Source of the DNA: Nitriliruptoraceae bacterium
GTDB taxonomy: Bacteria > Actinomycetota > Nitriliruptoria > Nitriliruptorales > Nitriliruptoraceae
NCBI GenBank assembly: GCA_020832455.1
Contig: JAFIEQ010000030.1
Location: 1-35,033, forward strand
Direction: 5' to 3'
Length of the DNA: 35,033 nucleotides
A model generated the notes under the pieces. It worked only from the letters and a program-made list of their open reading frames with translations, was not told the origin of the DNA and did not search any database. Positions 23,270 through 30,961 of the stretch are shown here, one piece after another. Position 1 is the stretch's first letter, and the number at the start of each line of letters is the position of its first letter. The translations under genes and the position numbers were made by a program.

Positions 23270-23827
23270 ATGTCCGATCACCGCGGGGTCCCCCCCGACG
23301 TCGAGGCCAAGCTGCACGAGCTCGAACGGCTCGTCGGCGAGGCCAAGGCCGTCCCGCTGTCCGCGTCGGTGATGATGAACCGGGTGGACATCGAGGGCCT
23401 GGTCGCCGACCTGCGCGACGCGCTGCCCGACGAGCTCGCCCAGGCCCGGTGGATCATCAAGGAACGCGACGAGATCCTCGACCACGCCCGGTCGGACGCG
23501 GACCGCCTGCTCGACGACGCCCGGACCGAGCGGGACCGGCTGATCTCCGAGCAGGAGATCGTCCAGTCGGCGGCGGACGAGGCGGCCCGGATCATCAGCG
23601 AGGCCCGCAACCAGGGCCGACAGATCCGCCTGGAGGCCGAGGACTACGTCGACGCCAAGCTGGCCAACTTCGAGGTCGTGCTCAACAAGACCCTCGGTGC
23701 GGTCGAGCGGGGCCGCGCGAAGCTGCGCGGCAACCTCGAGCACGATCAGCTCGGCTCCCAGGAGCTCGACGACGATGCCGATGCGTCGGCGGCCGACGAG
23801 CTCGAGGACTCCCCGGTCCGCGACTGA
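23270..23827 (+). CDS. sepIVA: SepIVA-like septation coiled-coil protein (DivIVA-related)
   Basis: Coiled-coil protein of 185 residues resembling mycobacterial SepIVA (Rv2927c), an essential septum-site protein. Shared features: an N-terminal helix ELERLVGEAKAVP, then VDIEGLVADLRDALPDELAQA and, near the C-terminus, QEIVQSAADEAARII..DYVDAKLANFEVVLNKTLGAVERGRAKLR, the most conserved part (described here in pieces). The middle coiled coil (about 75-105) is roughly 60 residues shorter than in the mycobacterial protein (about 245 residues, from memory). The acidic tail after 160 is disordered. ATG with GAGG seven bases upstream. Followed by DUF177-rpmF-rnc, the mycobacterial neighbourhood. Confidence 0.82.
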   Translation: MSDHRGVPPDVEAKLHELERLVGEAKAVPLSASVMMNRVDIEGLVADLRDALPDELAQARWIIKERDEILDHARSDADRLLDDARTERDRLISEQEIVQSAADEAARIISEARNQGRQIRLEAEDYVDAKLANFEVVLNKTLGAVERGRAKLRGNLEHDQLGSQELDDDADASAADELEDSPVRD

Positions 23828-24182
23828 TCCGACACCCGGCAGTGCCCGTGCTGCACCCGACGCACCCGTCGGAGCCGCGCGCGGCTGTGGTACCGTTCCG
23901 CGGTCCGATCCGTCGGGCTCGTCTGCGCGCGCGGTGGCAGCACCCCGCGTCCGCGACGCCGAGCCCCTCCTCGTCGGCCCCGTCGTCACGAACCGGCCGA
24001 CCACCTCGCCGGTCACGTCCGTCAGCAGGGGCCGTCGCCGGATCGACCCACCGTGGTGACCTCGCGTGGTGACACCGTCCGTGTCGCGCCGTCGGCGCCG
24101 GGACCGGCCGGGTGCACGCCCAGCCGCGACCACCACCGATCGACCACCCACCGCCACCAGCCCGAGCTCGCAGGAACCGATC
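23828..24182 (+). other. 355-bp gap between sepIVA and the DUF177 gene
   Basis: No gene seen. It holds the perfect 14-bp palindrome AGCCGCGCGCGGCT (23873-23886), five bases before a -10-like TACCGT (23891-23896), and a short direct repeat CGTGGTGAC at 24052-24060 and 24065-24073. If TACCGT is the -10, the DUF177-rpmF-rnc mRNA has a leader of about 280 bases. An in-frame ATG/GTG extension of the DUF177 gene into this gap (from 24066) has Arg/Pro-rich content and no family similarity. Confidence 0.5.
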
Positions 24183-24716
24183 GTGCGCATCGTCGTCACC
24201 GACCTCGTCGGCCACCCGGGGGAGACCCGGGCGGTCGACACTGCGGTGCCCGCGTCGGCGTTCGGGGACGACCCCTGGGGGCCGACGGTGGACGCCGTGC
24301 GTGATCCGATCGGGCTCGACCTGCACCTCGACTCCGTCGTCGAGGGCATCCTCGTGCGCGGCACCATCCACTACGACGTGCAGATGCCGTGCGGCCGTTG
24401 CCTGGTGCCCCAGGACGAGCAGGTCGACGCGAACGTCACCGAACTCTTCCTCGACCCCGCCAAGCGCGAGGAGGACGAGGAGGACGATCCGGGCTACGAG
24501 TTGATCGACGACGCCACGGCGCTCGACCTCTCCACGCTCGCGCGTGACGCGCTCGTGATCGACCTACCGTTGCGGGTGCTGTGCCGCGAGGACTGCCAGG
24601 GCCTGTGCCCGACGTGCGGCGGCGACCGCAACCTCGAGGACTGCGGGCACCGCGACGAGCCGCTGCGCGACCCCCGCTGGTCCGCGCTCGCCGACCTGGA
24701 GCTGCCCCGCGAGTGA
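24183..24716 (+). CDS. DUF177/YceD-family protein (large-subunit biogenesis)
   Basis: YceD/DUF177 protein of 177 residues. The family's first conserved Cys pair is in MPCGRCLVPQ and the second region is CREDCQGLCPTCGGD with LEDCGH near the C-terminus, so it is a probable zinc binder. The segment between is acidic (KREEDEEDDPGYELID). In bacteria and plants, the family is tied to 23S rRNA accumulation and lies almost always directly before rpmF, as here. GTG at 24183 with AGGA seven bases upstream gives the typical N-terminus RIVVTDLVGHPGE. Confidence 0.88.
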   Translation: MRIVVTDLVGHPGETRAVDTAVPASAFGDDPWGPTVDAVRDPIGLDLHLDSVVEGILVRGTIHYDVQMPCGRCLVPQDEQVDANVTELFLDPAKREEDEEDDPGYELIDDATALDLSTLARDALVIDLPLRVLCREDCQGLCPTCGGDRNLEDCGHRDEPLRDPRWSALADLELPRE

Positions 24717-24804
24717 CCGCGGTCCACGCGACCGCCGTAGCCGCCCCCCGACCTCGGGACCGTCCCCGGTCCCGCCCCACCCATCCGAGCGACAAGGAAC
24801 GACG

Positions 24805-24978
24805 ATGGCCGTCCCGAAGCGCAAGCTCTCCCGTTCGCGCACCCGGCACCGCAAGGCGCAGTGGCTGAAGACCACCAAGCCGACGAACTCGACCTGTCCC
24901 CGCTGCAAGGCGCCCAACCGTCCGCACACCGTGTGCGCGACCTGTGGCACCTACGCGGGCAAGGTCGTCGTCGAGTGA
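24805..24978 (+). CDS. rpmF: 50S ribosomal protein bL32 (zinc-binding form)
   Basis: Ribosomal protein of 57 residues: MAVPKRKLSRSRTRHRKAQW followed by a four-cysteine zinc ribbon, C31-x2-C34 (CPRC) and C44-x2-C47 (CATC). With bL28 also in its zinc-binding form, the window encodes two C+ ribosomal proteins. AAGGA lies ten bases before the ATG. It lies 88 bases after the DUF177 gene and 10 bases before rnc, a standard DUF177-rpmF-rnc operon. Confidence 0.96.
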   Translation: MAVPKRKLSRSRTRHRKAQWLKTTKPTNSTCPRCKAPNRPHTVCATCGTYAGKVVVE

Positions 24979-24988
24979 CCACCGCGCG

Positions 24989-25795
24989 ATGAGTGCGCCG
25001 GCCGCGCCGGCCGGTGATCCGGCCCCCGACCTGCAGGCGCTGCTCGAGCGCCTGCAGGTGCACCTCGACGACGTCGGGGTGCTCCGGCGTGCGCTGACCC
25101 ACCGCTCGTGGGCGTTCGAGAACGGCGGCGTGGAACCCAACGAGCGCCTGGAGTTCCTCGGCGACGCGGTGCTCGGGCTGGTCGTCACCGACGAGATCTT
25201 CCACGCCCACCCCGACGAGCAGGAGGGGCGGCTCGCGAAGGTCCGCTCCGCGGCCGTCAAGACGGCCTCACTGGCCGAGGTCGCCCGGGGGATCGGGCTC
25301 GGTCGCCACATCCTGCTCGGGGTGGGCGAGGCCCAGTCGGGCGGCGCCGACAAGGACTCGATCCTCGCCGACACGCTGGAGGCGGTGCTCGGGGCGGTCT
25401 ACCTCGACCAGGGGTTCGCGAGCGCGTACGACCTGATCGAGCGCCTGTTCGCCGAGGTCCTGGTCGAACTCGCGGATCGCGGCGCGGCGCTGGACTACAA
25501 GACCTCCCTGCAGGAGCTGACGGCCGCGCACTACGAGCTGCTGCCGCGCTACCAGGTCACCGACACCGGACCCGACCACGCCAAGGCGTTCACGGCGACC
25601 GTGTCGGTCGCCGGCGAGGTGGTCGGTGCCGGCGAGGGACGCAACAAGAAGGAGGCCGAGCAGCGCGCCGCGCGCGAGGCCTACCGGGAGCTCGCGGCCC
25701 GGATCGATCGCGCCGGCGGTCGCGCGCCGGATCCGGCCGATGCGTCCGGGCCATCCGTACCGCGCGCGGTCGGTGACGGCTCCGACGTCGGCTAG
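24989..25795 (+). CDS. rnc: Ribonuclease III
   Basis: Double-strand-specific RNase that processes rRNA precursors and other duplex RNA, 268 residues. The catalytic domain has the signature NERLEFLGDAVLGL (51-64), with D59 and E131 (LADTLEAVLGAVY) as metal ligands. The C-terminal double-strand RNA-binding domain spans about 168-237 (DYKTSLQELTA, GRNKKEAEQRAAREAY). A Pro/Gly/Asp-rich tail of 30 residues follows. The ATG is 10 bases after the rpmF stop with no clear ribosome-binding site, suggesting coupled translation. Confidence 0.96.
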   Translation: MSAPAAPAGDPAPDLQALLERLQVHLDDVGVLRRALTHRSWAFENGGVEPNERLEFLGDAVLGLVVTDEIFHAHPDEQEGRLAKVRSAAVKTASLAEVARGIGLGRHILLGVGEAQSGGADKDSILADTLEAVLGAVYLDQGFASAYDLIERLFAEVLVELADRGAALDYKTSLQELTAAHYELLPRYQVTDTGPDHAKAFTATVSVAGEVVGAGEGRNKKEAEQRAAREAYRELAARIDRAGGRAPDPADASGPSVPRAVGDGSDVG

Positions 25796-25798
25796 CGT
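25793..25798 (+). promoter_or_regulatory. Candidate -10 element for the Fpg-like gene
   Basis: TAGCGT, whose first three bases are the rnc stop codon, 44 bases before the GTG of the next gene. No convincing -35. Confidence 0.3.
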
Positions 25799-25842
25799 GG
25801 GGAGTTGGCTGTCCTCTGTCCACGGTCCTCAAGGGAGTCACG

Positions 25843-26688
25843 GTGTTGGAACTGCCCGAGGTTGAGGTACTGCGCAAGGATCTCGAGAAAGAGGTCGTGG
25901 GCAAGAAGGTGAAGGACGTCACGGTCCAGACGACCTCGGTCGTGCGTCCCTACCACCGCAACCGCCCGGAGTTCATCAAGGCGCTCGAGGGCCGCAAGGT
26001 GGAGGCGGCCCGCCGGCGCGGCAGCGTGATCTTCCTGGACCTCGACGACGAGATGACCTGGGTCATCGACGCCGGTGCCAACGGCTCGCTGCACCGCGAG
26101 ACCGCGACCGAGTCGCTCGGGGACGACACCCACCTCGCGGTCTCCTTCACCATCGGTGGTGCGATCCACCTGTCGGAGGCCTCCGAGGAGCCCGAGATCT
26201 CCACCGGCGTGGTGCCCACGACCGAGGCGCTCGAGGCGGCCGGGATCTCCACCGATGCGCTCGACCTGCTCGATGACAACCCCACCTGGATGGAGTTCGG
26301 GCACTTCCTCGCCGCGGCGGACAAGCCCTTGCGGCTGCTGCTGATCGACCCGACCTACATCGTGGGCATCGGGCCGATCTACTCCGACGAGATCCTGTGG
26401 GAGGCCGGGCTGCGTCACGACCACCCGAGCTCCACGCTGTCCACCCAGGAGGTCCGGCGGCTCTACCGGGCGACCCAGGAGGTCATCCTCGCCGCCATGA
26501 AGGCGGCCGGCTCCAGCCTGGACGAGGCGGAGGCGGAGGCCGCGATCGACGAGGACGGCGAGGTGGCCGAGCACCTGAAGGTCTACGGGCGCGACGGCCT
26601 GCCCTGTCTGCGTTGCCGGCGGACCGTGGTCCGCACGCGCATCAAGAAGGGCATCTACACCTACCACTGCGAACAGTGCATGATCTGA
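25843..26688 (+). CDS. Fpg/Nei-fold protein lacking glycosylase catalytic residues
   Basis: Protein of 281 residues, full length for formamidopyrimidine-DNA glycosylase, with the N-terminal domain, the helix-two-turn-helix (about 155-225) and a four-Cys zinc finger (C255, C258, C276, C279). It starts MLELPEVEVLRKDL: the nucleophilic Pro after Met is Leu2. The lysine of the RRGK turn is Ser61 (RRRGSVIF), the Asn of GIGNIY is Pro178 (GIGPIY), the zinc-finger Arg is Ile271, and the void-filling DPRRFG and HLGM segments are also gone. A base-excision activity of the usual kind is therefore unlikely; DNA binding may remain. GTG start, with AAGGGAG nine bases upstream. It sits between rnc and smc, the normal fpg position. 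The intact frame argues for a function. Confidence 0.85.
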   Translation: MLELPEVEVLRKDLEKEVVGKKVKDVTVQTTSVVRPYHRNRPEFIKALEGRKVEAARRRGSVIFLDLDDEMTWVIDAGANGSLHRETATESLGDDTHLAVSFTIGGAIHLSEASEEPEISTGVVPTTEALEAAGISTDALDLLDDNPTWMEFGHFLAAADKPLRLLLIDPTYIVGIGPIYSDEILWEAGLRHDHPSSTLSTQEVRRLYRATQEVILAAMKAAGSSLDEAEAEAAIDEDGEVAEHLKVYGRDGLPCLRCRRTVVRTRIKKGIYTYHCEQCMI

Positions 26689-26753
26689 GCACTGAGCTCT
26701 GAGCTCGGGCGCGCGGGGGGAGCGGCTCGCGTGTGGTGCGGGTCGAACGTCCC

Positions 26754-26783
26754 TGGACGAGGTGGCGACGCCGGCGCTAGAGT
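26754..26783 (+). promoter_or_regulatory. Promoter of the small coiled-coil protein
   Basis: TGGACG (26754-26759) and TAGAGT (26778-26783), 18-base spacer. The leader to the ATG would be about 60 bases. Confidence 0.45.
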
Positions 26784-26852
26784 CGGACCCACAGGCTCGG
26801 GGCCTGCGACGCCGCGCGCGTACACGCGCCACCGTCGAGACGAGGGACCATC

Positions 26853-27026
26853 ATGGGCAAGGCGCTGTTCGGCGCGTCGGTCGACGCGCGCAGCCTGCAG
26901 TTGATGGACGAGGTCCGCAGCCTGCGTCAGCGTGTCGCGGAGCTCGAGGCCGCCCTGGAGGCGGCGCAGCAGGCCGCGCACGAGGCGGAGCGCACCGCGG
27001 CGGACCACGAGCCCGCGGTCGGCTGA
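26853..27026 (+). CDS. Small coiled-coil protein, unknown function
   Basis: Protein of 57 residues: MGKALFGASVDARSLQLMDE, then a short heptad-patterned helix (VRSLRQRVAELEAALEAAQQ and on, about 21-50). The ATG has GAGGGA five bases upstream and a good promoter further up, so it is likely real. Similar small actinobacterial proteins that begin with an ALFG/ALYG motif and a DEV..LR.RV.ELE helix are known to me only as hypothetical proteins. It lies alone between the Fpg-like gene and smc. Behind it, CACGC (27033-27037) and GCGTG (27048-27052) form a weak hairpin. Confidence 0.7.
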   Translation: MGKALFGASVDARSLQLMDEVRSLRQRVAELEAALEAAQQAAHEAERTAADHEPAVG

Positions 27027-27109
27027 CCGCGCCACGCGCGGGCCCGGGCGTGCGCGTCCGCCGAGCGTGCATCCACCCGCCGCGCGTCGGCGTCGGTGAG
27101 GTGCAGCGC

Positions 27110-27115
27110 TAGCAT
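27110..27115 (+). promoter_or_regulatory. Candidate -10 element for smc
   Basis: TAGCAT, 90 bases before the smc GTG, in the 179-bp gap after the small coiled-coil gene. No convincing -35. Confidence 0.3.
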
Positions 27116-27205
27116 CCCCGGCCGTCGTCCGACCGATCCGTCCGACCGATCAGCAGGGCGCGGCTGTGTCCGCGCTGCCGCCGCCCGTCACGCGCAGGAG
27201 GGTCC

Positions 27206-30200
27206 GTGTTCCTCAGGTCCCTGTCCATGCGCGGCTTCAAGTCCTTCGCCGACCGGACGGTGCTCGAGGTCGAGCCCGGGATCACGGTCATCGTGGGTCC
27301 CAACGGGTCGGGCAAGTCGAACGTGGTCGACGCGTTGTCGTGGGTGCTCGGGACCCACTCGGCCAAGAAGGTGCGCGGCGGATCCATGTCCGACGTGATC
27401 TTCGCGGGTTCGCCGACCAGGAACCGCGCCTCGCAGGCCCGCGTGGAGATCGTGATCGACAACGCGGACGGTCGCCTGTCGGGCGCCGGGCTCGGGACGG
27501 CCTCGTCCGCGGGCGACTTCAGCGAGGTCCGGGTCGCGCGCACCATCCACGCCGACGGCGAGTCCGGCTACGAGATCAACGGGGTCGACGTCCGCGCGCT
27601 CGACGTCCAGGAACTGCTGAGCGACACCGGGCTCGGCCGGGAACTGCACACCATCGTCGGTCAGGGGCAGCTCGACGAGATCCTCAATGCCAAGCCCGAG
27701 GAGCGCCGCCGCTACATCGAGGAGGCCGCGGGCATCCTCAAGCACCGGCGGCGTCGCGAACGGGCGCTGCGCAAGCTCGACCAGGTCGACGAGCACATCG
27801 AACGGCTGCGGACCGTCCTGCGTGAGCTGCGACGCCAGCTGCGGCCGCTGGAACGCCAGGCGGAGGCCGCGGACCGCTACCAGGCCCTGCAGGCGGACCT
27901 GCGCGCCACGCGGGTTCGGATCGCCGCGGTGGAGCTCGATCGTCTGCAGCGGCAGGTCGACTCCGAGGGGCGCGACGACCAGGACGCCGCGACCGCGCAG
28001 CAGCAGGCGGAGGCGGCGCTGGCGCAGGCACGGCAACGGCTCGCCGCCCTGGACGCGGAGGTCGCCGAGCGCGGGCCGGCGCTGGAGACGGCGCGCCAGA
28101 CCACCCACCAGCTGACCTCCCTGGCCGAGCGGATCCGCGGGACCGCGGACCTGATCGAGGCCAAGCGTCGCCACCTCGTCGAACACGTCGAGGAGCCGTT
28201 GGCCGGCCGTCCCCCGGCGGAGCTGCGGGCGCAGGCCGATCGGCTCGAGGTCGAGCACACCGAGCGCGCCCGCGAGCTCGAGGAGGACCGGACCCGCTTC
28301 GAGGGCGCCACCTCGGTGCGTCGCGAGGCCGAGCAGGCCCGACGTGCCCACGAACAGCAGCGCCAGACCGAGCGCCGGCGCCGGACCGAGGTGCGCGAGC
28401 GTCGGTTGCGTTGGGAGGGTGAGGTGTCCGCCCTGCGCGGCTCGGTCGCCTCGGGCGAAGCCGAGCTCGGACGGGTCGCGGCGACCCTCGAGAGCCTGGA
28501 CGCGCGCGTCGCCGAGGCCGAGGTCGAGGTCGCGGGCGTGCAGGACGAGATCCAGGAACTCGACCGCCGTGAGGTCGGGCTGACCGACGCGCTGGAGACC
28601 GCGGAGACCGACGTCGAGCGCCACCGCAACGCGATGGAGGACCTGGCGGCGACGTGCCGCGACCTCGACGCACGTCGGGCCTCGCAGCAGGCCCGTGCCG
28701 AGGCACTGCGCGCCGCGCTGGCGGACAGCGACGGCGGCACCGCGGCCCTGCTCGAGGCCGGGCTCGACGGGGTGCTCGGCGGGCTGGCGGATCACGTCCG
28801 GGTCGTCGGGGAGGCGGACGCGGCGGTCGCGGCCGCGCTCGGCCCCCTCGGGGAGGCGGTCGTGGTCACGACCGCGGAACGGGCCAGACGGGCGGTCGCG
28901 TGGCTGCGGGAGAGCGAGGCCGGTGCCGCCGTGGTCCTGGCCGCACGCTCGAGCCGCCGTGAGCACGTGGCCGACGCGGAGCTCGCCTCGCTGCTCCACG
29001 ACGCCGGCGCACGACCGGTCGCCGAGCAGCTCACCGCCGTCGAGGGCTCGGAGCTCGCGGAGGACGTCGTCCGGGCCCTGGCCGGGGTGCTGGCCACCAC
29101 GTTCCTGGTCCGCGACTGGTCCGCGGCGGTGCTGCTGCACGGGCGCCACCCCCACCTGACCTTCGTCACCCCGGACGGTGACGTGGCCGGCCCCCACGGC
29201 TACCGCGGCGGCGGCGCACCGGAGGGTTCCGCGGTGCTGACCGCGACCGCCGCGGACGAGGCGGCGGCCGAGGCCGACCGGCTCGGCGTGGAACTCGCGC
29301 AGCGCCAGGCGGAGCGGGACGCGCTCGGGCAGACGCTCGAGACGGCGCAGGCGGCGCTGCGCGAGGCCACGGAACGGATCAACGCCTCCGACGCCAGGAT
29401 CACCGGCGCGGCGGAGCGGCTCGCACGGCTCAACAAGGAACTGCACGCCCTCGCGAACCAGCGGGAGGTCGTGGCCGGGCAGCACGCGGAGCTCGAGGAC
29501 GTCCTCGCCCGCGAACGTGCGCAGTTGGAGCAGCTCAGCGAGCGCGGCCCGGAGGAGCTCGACGACGACCTCGACGACCACCCCGACGAGCGGGCGATCG
29601 AGCTGGACGAGGCCGTCGAGGTGGCGCGGGAGCGTGAGCTCGAGGCCCGGGTCGTGCTGGAGCGGACCACGGAGCAGCTGCGTCAGCTCGCCACCCAGGC
29701 CGCGGCGCTCCGCAGCGAGGCGGAGGACGTCGAGGCCGCGCTCGCGGATGCGGCCCGCCGCCGCGACGCCCGCCGCGCGGGCATCGAACGGTGCGCGGAG
29801 CTGCAGGTCGTCGCCCGCGACGTCCTCGCAGCGCTCCAGGAGAGCATCACCGCGGCGACCGAGGAGCGCGATCAGCTGGCCGTGACCCTCGAGGGCCGCA
29901 CCCAGGAGCAGCGCCAGGCGCGCGCGGAGGTCGATGCGCTCGCGGCCGAGCTCAGCACCGTGCGCGACCGCCGGCATGCGGCCGACCTGCGCCGCCAGGA
30001 TGCGACGACGCGGCTCGACCACCTGATCGCCAAGGTGCGCACCGAGCTCTCCCTCAGCCCGGACGAGATCCGCGCCGAGCACCCCGAGGCGGCCGGCTAC
30101 GACCTCGACCAGCTCGTCGAACGCGAGGACGGACTGGTCCGCAAGGTCGGACTGCTCGGTCGGGTCAACCCGCTCGCGCTGGAGGAGTTCAAGGCCCTGG

Positions 30201-30904
30201 AGGAGCGTCACGCGTTCCTGTCGGACCAGCTCGACGACCTCCGCCGCTCCAAGCGGGACCTCGCCGAGGTCGTCGTCGCCGTCGACGAGCGGATCCGCGA
30301 CATCTTCGGGGAGGCGTTCGAGGACGTCCGTCGGGAGTTCGAACTCACCTTCTCCACGGTGTTCCCCGGCGGCCACGGGCGGCTGGTGTTGACCGACCCC
30401 GACGACCTGCTCGCCACCGGGATCGAGGTGGAGGCCCGACCACCGGGCAAGAAGGTCACCCGGCTGTCGTTGCTGTCGGGTGGGGAGCGGTCCCTGACCG
30501 TGCTGGCCTTCGTGTTCGCCATCTTCCGCGCACGACCGAGCCCGTTCTACGTCCTGGACGAGGTCGACGCGGCACTCGACGACGTCAACCTGCAGCGGCT
30601 GCTGAAGGTCGTGCGCTCCTTCCGTGGCCACGCGCAGATCATCATGGTCACCCACCAGAAGCGCTCCATGGAGATCGCCGACGTGCTCTACGGCATCACG
30701 ATGGGGCCGGATGCGGTCACCAAGGCGGTCGCGGAGCGGCTGCGTGAGGACCGCCAGCAGGCCCTGGAGGCGCGCGCGAGTGACGCCCCGACCGAGGCAG
30801 CGGAGCCCGATGGCCTCACCGAGCCCGCCGATCCGGCCGAGCCCGCCGATCCGGACGGACCCGCCGCGGTCGTGCTCGAGGAACCCGCGACCACCGGCGG
30901 CTGA
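27206..30904 (+). CDS. smc: Chromosome segregation ATPase SMC
   Basis: Structural maintenance of chromosomes protein, core of SMC-ScpAB, which organises and segregates DNA. It has 1232 residues. The N-terminal head has FKSFADRT and Walker A GPNGSGKS (31-38); QGQLDEILNAKPEERR follows. Long coiled coils run at about 170-505 and 680-1010, with the Gly-rich hinge between (about 515-670). The C-terminal head has the signature LSGGERSLT (S1091) and Walker B YVLDEVDAALDD (D1118, E1119). A Pro/Glu/Asp-rich tail follows after about 1190. GTG with AGGAGGG close upstream (3-4-base spacer). ftsY follows after 57 bases, as in most actinobacteria. Confidence 0.97.
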   Translation: MFLRSLSMRGFKSFADRTVLEVEPGITVIVGPNGSGKSNVVDALSWVLGTHSAKKVRGGSMSDVIFAGSPTRNRASQARVEIVIDNADGRLSGAGLGTASSAGDFSEVRVARTIHADGESGYEINGVDVRALDVQELLSDTGLGRELHTIVGQGQLDEILNAKPEERRRYIEEAAGILKHRRRRERALRKLDQVDEHIERLRTVLRELRRQLRPLERQAEAADRYQALQADLRATRVRIAAVELDRLQRQVDSEGRDDQDAATAQQQAEAALAQARQRLAALDAEVAERGPALETARQTTHQLTSLAERIRGTADLIEAKRRHLVEHVEEPLAGRPPAELRAQADRLEVEHTERARELEEDRTRFEGATSVRREAEQARRAHEQQRQTERRRRTEVRERRLRWEGEVSALRGSVASGEAELGRVAATLESLDARVAEAEVEVAGVQDEIQELDRREVGLTDALETAETDVERHRNAMEDLAATCRDLDARRASQQARAEALRAALADSDGGTAALLEAGLDGVLGGLADHVRVVGEADAAVAAALGPLGEAVVVTTAERARRAVAWLRESEAGAAVVLAARSSRREHVADAELASLLHDAGARPVAEQLTAVEGSELAEDVVRALAGVLATTFLVRDWSAAVLLHGRHPHLTFVTPDGDVAGPHGYRGGGAPEGSAVLTATAADEAAAEADRLGVELAQRQAERDALGQTLETAQAALREATERINASDARITGAAERLARLNKELHALANQREVVAGQHAELEDVLARERAQLEQLSERGPEELDDDLDDHPDERAIELDEAVEVARERELEARVVLERTTEQLRQLATQAAALRSEAEDVEAALADAARRRDARRAGIERCAELQVVARDVLAALQESITAATEERDQLAVTLEGRTQEQRQARAEVDALAAELSTVRDRRHAADLRRQDATTRLDHLIAKVRTELSLSPDEIRAEHPEAAGYDLDQLVEREDGLVRKVGLLGRVNPLALEEFKALEERHAFLSDQLDDLRRSKRDLAEVVVAVDERIRDIFGEAFEDVRREFELTFSTVFPGGHGRLVLTDPDDLLATGIEVEARPPGKKVTRLSLLSGGERSLTVLAFVFAIFRARPSPFYVLDEVDAALDDVNLQRLLKVVRSFRGHAQIIMVTHQKRSMEIADVLYGITMGPDAVTKAVAERLREDRQQALEARASDAPTEAAEPDGLTEPADPAEPADPDGPAAVVLEEPATTGG
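30821..30856 (+). repeat. 18-bp tandem repeat in the smc tail
   Basis: Two adjacent copies of GAGCCCGCCGATCCGG(C/A)C, 17 of 18 bases identical, encoding EPADPA / EPADPD in the disordered end of SMC. Confidence 0.85.
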
Positions 30905-30961
30905 CGCCGTGCCCGCTGCCCGTCACCACCGCCACCTCGGCGTCATCACGAAGGATCCGTC

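Noticed and set aside
24066..24182. Earlier start for the DUF177 protein
   Set aside because: The extra residues are low-complexity Arg/Pro/Thr and the family starts near the GTG at 24183, which has AGGA in front.
27188..30655. A very long open frame (over 1100 codons) antisense to smc
   Set aside because: In high-GC DNA antisense frames of real genes stay open. It has no family motifs, mirrors SMC codon composition, and smc itself is unmistakable.
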